The translations under genes and the position numbers were made by a program. From an uncultured Bacteroidota bacterium (GTDB lineage: Bacteria; Bacteroidota; Bacteroidia; Chitinophagales; Saprospiraceae), in the NCBI GenBank assembly GCA_937872515.1, contig CALMSX010000073.1, positions 1 through 64,000 on the forward strand: a stretch of DNA of 64,000 nucleotides, written 5' to 3'. Numbering within the stretch: the stretch's first letter is position 1; the number at the start of each line of letters is the position of its first letter. The notes under the pieces are model-generated. The model saw only the letters and a list, made by a program, of their open reading frames with translations. It ran no database searches and was not told the DNA's origin. Positions 57,601 through 61,900 of the stretch are shown here, in pieces.

Positions 57601-58444
57601 TGGCAATGCTTATTCGCCCCAGGGCAAGCCATTGATGAGAGACAATTTGAGAATCAATCCGGTTACAAATCAGAATCACATTCCGTTAATGGATCCTTAT
57701 CGCAACCCTATGCCCAATTTTGATCTGTCGTACAGGTATGGGGCCATAACTCAGGGCAATACGGCTTTGTTTGAGACCATTCAGGATTCGGCAACAGTAT
57801 TTTCAGTCAATGATTACAATGCTGTTATTGATTGGGTATTTATAGAATTGAGATCCAAAGAAGACTCTACCCAGGTTATAGGGGCAAGAGCGGGTTTGCT
57901 GCAAAGAGACGGCGACGTGGTAGATGTTGATGGTGTAAGCAACTTGTCATTCCCTGGAGTTTTGACGGATAGTTTATATGTAGTAGTAAGACACAGATCC
58001 CATCTTGGTGCTATGTCAATGAAGGTTTCTTATCAACAATTGGTAGATTTCACCTCTCCTGATATGCCCGTGTTTAATTTTGGTACAAGCAGAAATGACG
58101 GCAATGATTACACTGGTTTGAGTATGAATGGCAATGTTATCAATGGTCATATGGCACTTTGGGCAGGTGATTTTAATGGGGATGGAAAAATCAAATTTAC
58201 CAACCCGAATGACGATTTAAATTATTTGTTTTTTGATGTATTCATCCATCCAGAAAACACCTTAGGTAATGCCAATTTTAACTATGCTTACGGTTACTAT
58301 AGCGGAGATGTCAACATGAATGGAAAAGTAAAATTTGACAACCCCAATGACGATAAAAACCTGTTATATGCTCAAATTTTATTTCACCCATTGAACATTG
58401 ACTTTTTGTCTAATTTCAATGATTTTATTGAGCAAATACCTTAA
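42692..58444 (+). CDS. giant surface protein D: choice-of-anchor A, twin modules, DNRLRE, ~41 Big_2-like repeats
   Basis: A 5250-aa predicted extracellular protein, among the longest bacterial gene products. A signal peptide (about 1-31) is followed by a choice-of-anchor A-like domain to about residue 350 (HGPVLVGGNFIV...GTLFAPNFNVV...HGAIICKNL). Then come an Ig-like unit, two copies of a domain of about 200 aa, a DNRLRE-like domain, and about 41 Big_2-like repeats (46.5-56.6 kb) with two PKD-like pairs among them. The last 600 residues match protein A, including LLQRDGDVVDVDG, VVVRHRSHLGAM and dockerin-like loops at 58169 and 58307. There is no type A or B T9SS tail. The frame is open to a TTG at 42686; the ATG at 42692 was preferred. 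It is probably a surface fibre or adhesin. Confidence 0.92.
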   Translation: MSKQTGFIQKIITHGIAMVCYVFFVITVKGQNPIAGNQGFLVLTEANFTSTDAYAIHGPVLVGGNFIVNKATWATGEIMKTDNGSYIFPGDGTVKTGLLVNGSITWTSGQVSVQNNSYVHIGNSAGSTSSDNSNSGPTHTYASAGNYSTNPRITSTIDQTPSPAVFQTSPFDVTTLFDTYRNYAFGMSNCANNVQLQNNSGVNISGNTVSSPQSVYVNTLATGVNHLKLTTASLANIQGIVFQGAGIPSATKILVVTVVPTTNFTWNLPWTSGVSTTESPYMLWNFSGGTTYTLTLAQSNAFYGTLFAPNFNVVKNDYSNIHGAIICKNLTMSTGSVLYYPFDANVPKCCTNVTTAGAISGDQTDLCGYDPTATINTTSASGGTGTLEYRWDRSTNGGGSWSEIPTATATTFNQSAINTTTLLRRKARRRGCDAFLNTNTVTKTVTPISVSISGNTNVCPGGSSTLTASSAGVGGSYLWNTGATTQSVTVSPGPSSTYTVTVTQSNGCSNTAAVTVTEVPCTGTSCFISTNSVYVTSDYTLSYTLDPVNNSIRFRTTLSKNYGDNTYGANAIGWGSGHNFSDLTGSDAITMAVYDATNVKKLEFKLDYLSASGAVASGYKSLGVSGGDGSMILGNASDVISATTSMDVNFNTYNYVLTTDSPETDNNYASDPIYPNWIYDVWYDVEIKLSAIGAAGFGRVAVSTVHASPAKIGATDEPVNGITCCDFFEPTMYGPTTFCAESNDPLEIGVNETNCTYLWSTGETTQFIDAPKGNTTFTVTVTNSEGCSKVLSKTMTVKTCLGQACFNGSNDITSRANWSIVYGTDPADDYVNIRVSLPKNLVDNTYGTNAVGWTSGHTFSNLTGAEFLTMSLFDTSGVKQMELKLDYLSADASAPSGYSSLGVLGGEGSMLLGNAADVIDVQTSLDVNLNDFGYALTSNSPATNSSYDINAIYPNWIYDVWYEVNVKLSAFGAAGFGSVSIPNYETSPSKFGSSYYAVTEGPCCQITVNIVGVDSVCGGNSTILTANSIANQEVSLIAFEDTYLSQASTGVNYGSCNRLYTGLGSSSRARSLIKFDLSSIPAGSTIISANLVMTKTGGTSTAATPIAAHRVTNPWTENTGSCSGRSRAANWNQRMTSTNWTTAGGDFSSTAESTVTVAANAQYTWNVKNLVQAWVSGTYTNNGLMLKRVTEGSANQKYFASSEATTASQRPRLDIVYQGPPTGAIVNWSNGNIGESISVAPSVNTIYTAVVNDIYNCYGEESIEVTVSPRPGVDFIGSTVICKDSTTQLSPSTGGTWTSSDVTVATVTNAGVVTGVNTGTASFTFTSTANNCSSDPTENLSVTTPPIVSITGSTSICEGSTSTLSPTSGGTWTSNNPSVATVNDSGVVTAVSAGSATFYFTSAVSGCRSASTSSITVVARPIVNVSGTSAICPSTTTTLTPTSGGSWISNDPLVATVASNGLVTGLGVGSTTFVFTSTSTGCTSLPSPAVTVNAKPIATLSGSNTVCIGTSINITPSTGGTWVSSNSSVASIDNEGLITGVSVGSATFTYTSTSTGCISNPSSTVTVSTRPSASISGSTSLCIGTTSTLIPSSGGVWVSSNPAVASVDGSGVVTGLSNGTAHFTFTQYTTGCSSDATNNIIVNEKPIVSITGATSVCLGFSTTISPTTGGTWVSSNTNVATVTNSGVVTGIAPGTATFVYTLNATNCISNATGLITVNALPVPNVTGGTSICNGTTTTLSPTTGGTWVSSNPGVATVTDDGTVTGITPGSASFTFTQTSTSCVSPPSAVVTVNTKPIASISGASTICEGTTTTLSPAVGGSWTSSSPLVASVTSGGVVTGLEGGSATFIYKQTSTGCDSDPTASVIINPKPDILVTGPDSICVDGNSQLSPTSGGSWASLTPDIASVTSGGLITALSAGNAYFRYTESLTGCLSDSSQLIKIADKPLAILTGPSDICIGNTTSLFPTSGGTWISSNNAVASITNGGIVTGLTAGPVTFTYIQNVSLCQSLASTPINVIARPDIQVDGDTILCIGETSSLTPSFGGTWTSIDPSVAVIDNAGIITGHDAGTTSFYFIDAVSGCVSDTSIYFSINNLPTVSIAGVDSICIAESTSLNPTTGGQWVSSDPAVAVVDASGNVTGISAGNVAFVFIDDVNHCSSEPTDSITIKGKEIVLIDGDSSVCIGSETFLIPNNGGSWQSTNPIVATVDNNGLVSALSEGSVSFIFTDSGTGCSSDTSDAVIVHGKPVISLAGPAIYCEGDSTQLLPNTGGSWTSSNVTIATISSTGNALGINGGTVKFVYTDAATGCDSDSSDWVEVIDRPEISIQGSDAVCVGTNAFLLPDTGGTWQSTNPAVATINNAGTVTGIMAGSATFVFTESIHGCSSFASDSIDFLVKPTVSVTGSSVICENDSTYLSPSTGGTWTSSDVNIAIVDSSGLVIAQTGGNAQFTFTLSNSSCSSDPTGDIIINANPDISLLGSGILCFGQTAQMMPNMGGTWVGSNSAVGIIDNNGLIQTAGIGTFKVIFTSSATGCKSDSSQLITVYSVPVVAITGNDTLCQGATSTLSPTSGGIWTSGNDAVATVQNNGQITAIADGSVSFIFTSDVSGCASLPTSIIRVYDNPIVSISGASIICEDITTQLLPSVGGFWTSSHPSIATITDAGVATGISGGSARFMFTETSTGCTSDPTNWITVFDQPDISLTGLSQICLGSTTQFLPGSGGSWVSSDPGIATISNSGLVNSIAEGIVRFIFTSSLTGCASDSSIEVVVHPIPVASITGNDSLCVGTNTWLSPTLGGTWTSSNPTVATANEEGVVLGHNAGNIRFTFTSFANCVSNQTNPIEVLDDPEIYMVGQDSLCINEYALGFPVSGGTWISTNPSVASVSLHGVIVAHQPGFADFYFISDTTGCASSEILDVVVNPRPTASLTGPDIICIGSTSTLSPVVGGVWDSTDPSVAGANSNGVVTGLLNGSTRFVFTDANTGCSSDTTDLLTVNDVPAVGLDGPAVLCVGATTQLTSVTAGSWLSSNSSVATVTSEGLVMAVSQGTVDFTFHSSVSGCPSNSISGIVVNGKPTVNIDLVGSACVNSSTQLQALVSGGSSPYIFNWEGPNSYTASAQSVNITSNGTYRVTVTDEKGCVAENTAFIHELFEPLIITLQPEVCEGTSVTLIASGTNAVSYQWGANAGNATTQAVSVLPTFPSTTYVVTVTNDIGCSNTAVSTILAKQTPLVHITGSDSICVGGTTTLTPSAGGSWLTTNGAVASITSSGLVTGLTPGTSTFIYTSSENGCSSRASFPVYVLKRPYVEITGDTSLCLGGSSTLFPSVGGTWTSSHPTIATVSNSGIVTGISPGNAAFTFVSDTTACSSVTDSIDVNQHEGSVISGDNSICVGETSLLSASNPGGSWSSSNATIASINSSGLISGMSPGSATITYVRNTGACINYSTFQVVINPIPSTAISGSAVVCAGSTTTLSPVSGGTWISNDPSIASITNGGLVSGIQAGNVSFVFTNTSTGCVSSASAPITVLSKPTVSIIGPSVVCSESTTQLTPVSGGTWVSSNSAVASVTTGGVVTGITGGSASFTFTQASNGCISDPTLPITIHAKPNLSIQVNGSQCLTDSTALFANVTSGLAPYNYQWIGPSLSSTLDSINVIAAGPYEVTVSDQNLCTSSATVSIFDPYIPAIVASKTDICEGESVQLTVNASSATSYQWSANTGGATTATLSIYPAVPATLYIVTVTSINGCTATASRNIIVNARPTAAISGPSNICLGQVTNLTPGSGGIWSSSNPSVATVNTSGVVQGVAAGTASFTFTNVSTGCSSVPTSPVTVNAKPVASITGPSTICVGASTTLHPESGGVWQSSDITVATITNSGVVTAHNAGVVYFTYTLSSSNCSSDPSSPITINPKPGISYTGPLSLCLGSNTSLTPTTGGIWISSNPSVASINNNGFVTSVGAGTTTFQFTQTSTGCSSDISPTLTINGKPVVSITGDTILCVGEISQASALEAGTWTSSNVSTATINNNGVINASGPGLVSFTFTSSATGCSSLPTKTILVNPNPTTSVDGPSAICLNATTQLNPASGGVWTSLNPLVAVVNSAGLVTGISQGQTNFAYTDSYTGCSSIVAQPIIVYGKPNAQITGPKNICIGATTTLQPTSGGFWISSNNSVATINGGGIATGISVGSARFVFIESISGCVSDSTDWITVSIKPAASLTGPGILCIDETSAAIPSSGGVWISNNPSAALINNAGIITAVGQGQAYFSYTPTGGCPSDPVGPVIVNGKPQITSNASTNLCPGQYMQLSPTSGGDWYSHNPLVASINNHGQVSVITTGTTKFVFRDSLTGCYSDSSALFTVHPRPFVALVGPSVICVGSTTQLSPTVGGIWTTTNEFVAPVGNNGVVTGVGAGTASFKFINITTGCESNIPLSVTVNPKPIVTLPQAQLCKNDTLMLPTPGVGTWMSLNPSIGSINSNGKVTALSQGIARFRFTLASTGCVSDPSASLLVNDLPNTSFIGPNEICIGMTTQVHPSTGGIWESADEDVVLVDNMGVATGIDIGNASLFYTDTITGCTSDGSLIISVISPVSVGVNGPTEICIGYETQLFPNIGGIWTSTDLGIALVDNNGKVIGVAPGKATFSYTEIETGCISRMVLDAVTVKACLDPDFNVAARNTLLTGNVATNDEVVTGMTYGSIVTTLSKPLGSNPFFTVLPNGDYQFSTTMPGEYIYRISACVTSGNFDCNFSELNIKVIDPFDFNSKPIGNVDIGTTNLVSNTEMGEPIAIDPLFNDRCIKGTGCMLDTQSVNILTNPKYGVATVLPNGSIYYISNPAFKGLDTLIYRACVEGEPYNCFNSKQIITVNAINAENSTVAADDIAITGKNTAFYTNVMMNDSDPEGEAISVIPQGSAGSPVVTSKGSYYITASGDLYFEPAQDYKGSVDIIYTLCDGHAPSFCANATLHILILDDISLKIRVYLEGALRENGNAYSPQGKPLMRDNLRINPVTNQNHIPLMDPYRNPMPNFDLSYRYGAITQGNTALFETIQDSATVFSVNDYNAVIDWVFIELRSKEDSTQVIGARAGLLQRDGDVVDVDGVSNLSFPGVLTDSLYVVVRHRSHLGAMSMKVSYQQLVDFTSPDMPVFNFGTSRNDGNDYTGLSMNGNVINGHMALWAGDFNGDGKIKFTNPNDDLNYLFFDVFIHPENTLGNANFNYAYGYYSGDVNMNGKVKFDNPNDDKNLLYAQILFHPLNIDFLSNFNDFIEQIP
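44267..45703 (+). repeat. twin ~200-aa modules in protein D
   Basis: Two homologous domains lie at 44267-44865 and 45104-45703. Each begins with a single Cys and closes with a CC pair. Shared landmarks in order are NAxGWxSGHxFSxLTG, LDYLSA, SGYxSLGVxGGxGSMxLGNAxDVI and IYPNWIYDVWYxVxxKLSAxGAAGFG. They are separated by a short Ig-like unit. I do not recall a confident family name. The pair is a tandem duplication with substantial divergence. Confidence 0.85.
45791..46360 (+). other. DNRLRE-like domain nested inside an Ig-like unit of protein D
   Basis: The segment contains the DNRLRE landmarks DTYLSQASTGVNYG, RSLIKFDLSSIPAGSTI, NLVMTK, WNVKNLVQAWVSG and SSEATTASQRPRLDIVY. It is preceded by the first half of an Ig-like unit (VCGGNSTILTANSI) and followed by the second half (IVNWSNGNIGESISVAPS...YNC), so it appears to be inserted in a loop of that unit. 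Confidence 0.75.
46490..56640 (+). repeat. array of about 41 Big_2-like repeats in protein D
   Basis: Units of about 75-80 aa follow the pattern CxGxTxxLxPxxGGxWxSS, VAxVxxxGxVTGxxxGxAxFxF, GCxSD. I counted 41 by eye from the GGxW landmark. Unlike protein A the DNA sequence differs widely between units, so the array is old or diversifies fast. Two interruptions by PKD-like pairs occur after units 24 and 29. Confidence 0.88.
51904..53950 (+). repeat. duplicated PKD-like pair bracketing five Big_2 repeats in protein D
   Basis: Two copies of a two-domain block of about 150 aa occur at about 51904-52364 and 53489-53950. Both contain a PYxxxWxGP unit with YxVTVxD, then an EVCEG/DICEG unit with SYQWxANxGxATT and TVTxxxGC. 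Exactly five Big_2-like repeats lie between them. Confidence 0.8.
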
Positions 58445-58975
58445 CGTGCCTATTCTGGACGTGTAAATTATCGCGTTTAATTTAAAAGTTCCCAACGACC
58501 ATTCTATAAAACATTCATTTACAAGGATATCTACAATCACCCCGAATCTTGCTGTTGGGCACCGGCAAATCCTTACCTCTTTGATCAAATAATTGATAAT
58601 TAATTATCATTTATATTCAATTTAAAAACAAGTAAATAGACTGGTTTTTAGCCGCTTTGGGCATGATATTTGCTGCCTTTGAGGTGATATAAAACGTTGA
58701 ATTATAACGAATTTTGAATTAAAAATATTTTATTTTATAAAAGATTGGTATTCAGGCAAATCTGTTATAATTTAATCAAATTGCACAGTATAGAAGTATG
58801 ATTTTTTATTTTTTTTATTGCTATTTATTAGGGTTTTTGGCTTTTAAAATGTCAATTATTTGGACAAGGAAATTAGTTGAATGTAAAAAATTAGCACTTT
58901 TTATAAAAACACTGATTTCGGAAATCCAACTCGATGCTCCTGGAAATGCTTTTTGGAGCTTAAAAAGTTTGTAAT
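58445..58975. other. AT-rich gap between genes D and E
   Basis: No gene is visible. There is a 16-base perfect palindrome, TGATAATTAATTATCA (58594-58609), and several T-runs but no strong GC-rich terminator. A near match to the -7 box (GATATTTG, around 58668) could belong to gene E. At about 530 bases this is by far the longest gap inside the array, so E probably has its own promoter. Confidence 0.4.
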
Positions 58976-61900
58976 TTGATTCGGGATATTAAAAATACCA
59001 TTCAATTTTGGACAACCATCACCATGGCAATGGGGTGGCTTTTCCTGTTTGTGGGTAAGGTTTCATCCCAAAACCCATTATTGGGTAACCAGGGTTTTCA
59101 AATCATTACCGAAGGAAATTTCACCTCCAATGGAAGTCACCACATCCACGGTCCTCTAGCTGTAGGAGGGAATCTTATTATAAGCAATGGAAGTATAGGA
59201 GAAGTCAACATGGACCCAGTAGGTACCTATACATTTCCTGGTGATGGTGCGGTTACAACTGGTATGCTCGTTGGAGGAAGTATAACATGGACATCTGGAG
59301 AAATCAGAATTCTCAACAACAAATATGTGCATGTTGGTAATAGTACAGGTTCTGCAAGTGGCGACAACGGTACCAATAGTGCCACCCAGGTTTATCCTTT
59401 AGGAACTGGGTACAACAATGCAAAAAAGATAACAACCACCATAGACCAAACACCATCTCCGGCTGTTTTTCAAACATCTCCTTTGAATTTTACAACGATG
59501 TTTGAAAACTTCAACAACAACTCTTTTGGCTTATCCAATTGTACAGCCAATGTGCAGTTGTACAATAATAGTAATGTTGCCATTTCAGGTAATACGGTGG
59601 CTTCCGCTACGGCAGTTAAAATAACTTCTCTGATTGATGGAGTTAACCATTTAAAATTAACCACAACTTCATTAACCAACATTACAGAGTTAAAGTTTGA
59701 AGGTACTGGCATTCCAAGTGCAACCAAAATTTTGGTAATAAGTGTAAACTTAACAGGTAACTACACTTGGAACAATTGCAACATGCCGGGTATTTCAGGC
59801 AGCAATGGAGCCTATATCATTTGGAATTTTTATGGTTCAACTACCTACAATTTAACACTAGCCAATGCAAGCCTTTTAATTGGGACACTGTTTGCACCTT
59901 CCATGAATTTTATAAAAACAGGTACGGGTGATATTGATGGTAATATAGTTGCAAAAACAGCCACTTTGGGTACAGGTGAGGTACACTATTATCCATTTAC
60001 CAGCAACGCTCCCAACTGTTGTGTCAATGCTACTGTGCCTGGTGTCATCGCTGGAGATCAATCCGGAGCCTGCGGTTTTGACCCTGCGGCAACCACCAGT
60101 ACTTCTAGTGCATCCGGAGGTAGCGGTACCCTGGAATACGGTTGGGAATACAGTACAGATGGTGGAACTACATGGATTAACATTGCGGGGGCAACATCCA
60201 CTACATATAATCCTGCCGCTATTTATGTTACCACCAGGTACAGAAGAAAGGCAAGAAGAAGGGGTTGCGATACATGGGTGTATTCCAATGTCATCACAAA
60301 AACAGTGACTTCATCAGCTACAGCCAATGCCGGTGCTGATATTTCTCAGTGCTATAGCAGTGCTTTTACCCTCTCAGGAAATACCCCAGCAAGTTCTTCC
60401 TATTCATGGAGTGTGGTTTCCGGAACAGTTAAAAATTATAACACCTGGAATGATTCTGAAATAACTGTTAGTATTGCCGCTGGCACCTCTGCTACCTTGA
60501 GGTATACAGTAACTTCGGGTAGCTGTATTGCGACGGATGATGTTGTAATCACAAATACTACTGATTGTACACCTATTTGTGAAAATCAGATCAACATCAA
60601 TGGTGACCTGGAGCAAGAAGGAACAGCCAGTAATTTCAACCTTACCTTCAATTCTACTCCAGCGCTACTCATTCAAAAAAATATCACACCCATCAACTGG
60701 TTTGAAAGGTATGGCGGTTCCACTACCAGCACAACTGCTTTTAATGGGGCCTTTTATATTAAAAAAACCGGAACCACCAGTGAACCCCATAGCGGCACTC
60801 ACATGATTTTTATGAAGGGCTCTGGCATCTGTCTTTCTGCATTGGCCACTAATGCCTATCTTTCATGTGGTAAAACCTATAAATTCAGTGTTTGGGTAGC
60901 TGCCTTTACCAACTCTTCAACACAAACGGATTCACCTTTTGCTTTAGAGCATTCTACAAGTGATGGAACAAATACTTTTGCTCCTAGCATTCATTTGATA
61001 GCACCGGCCAGCAATTCCTGGAACGACCTCAATTGGCAACGATATGATTTTATATTTACCGTACCTGGAAATGGATATAGCTGGGGGGACTTTTACTTTA
61101 CAAGTCTGGATACCAATACCGGTATTGTCATTGATGATGTTTGTATTACAGAAATTTATGCAGGATCTTCCGCATTAGCAGGAGCTGATCAATTTGGCTG
61201 CAGCAATGTGTTTCGAATGGAAGCAAATACACCTCCATCAGGTTACACCGGTACCTGGTCAGTTGCCAGTGGAACGGCAACCATTAGCAGTCCCAATTCT
61301 CCTACTTCACAGGTTACCATTACTTCAGGAAGTTCAGCGGCCCTAACATGGACAGTTAGCGATGGATCGGGCTGTACATCTTCAGATAAAGTTTCGATTG
61401 GCTATACTACAGGGGCTGGAATTTCTGTCAACAACGCAAGTATATGTTCGGGGCAATCGGCCACGCTTACTGCAACGGGATGCACATCGTCTCTTACCTG
61501 GTCTACAGGGGCTACCACCTCATCCATAACCGTAAGTCCAACAAGTACCACTACCTATCGGGTCACCTGTACTCCTCCTCAAACCGCCAATCTTGTATTG
61601 AATGGTGGGTTTGAATCTGCTACCAATTTCCAAAACTGGAGCAATTGGGGTAATTCAGCTGTGACCACAACAGCAGGCGAAGTAAGAACTGGATCAAAAG
61701 CTGCAAAAATTAATGCTACTTCGGCATGGGGTGGGTTTGGACAAGATATGGCTGTAACACCCGGACAATTTTATACGCTTTCATTCTGGGCCAAAGGTGT
61801 CAATTTATCAAATCCGGAGGTCGGAGTTACCTTTTTTAATTCAGCTTGGACAGAAATTACCACTTCAACTACTGTTGATATTACCTCAAACGTATATGCT

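Noticed and set aside
17683..58444. Diversity-generating retroelement or phase-variable repeats acting on the surface genes
   Set aside because: No reverse transcriptase, template repeat, recombinase or short homopolymer/simple-repeat switch was seen in or between the genes.
58445..58975. Small RNA or riboswitch in the D-E gap
   Set aside because: Only one short AT-only palindrome is visible; there is no conserved structure or terminator to support an RNA gene.
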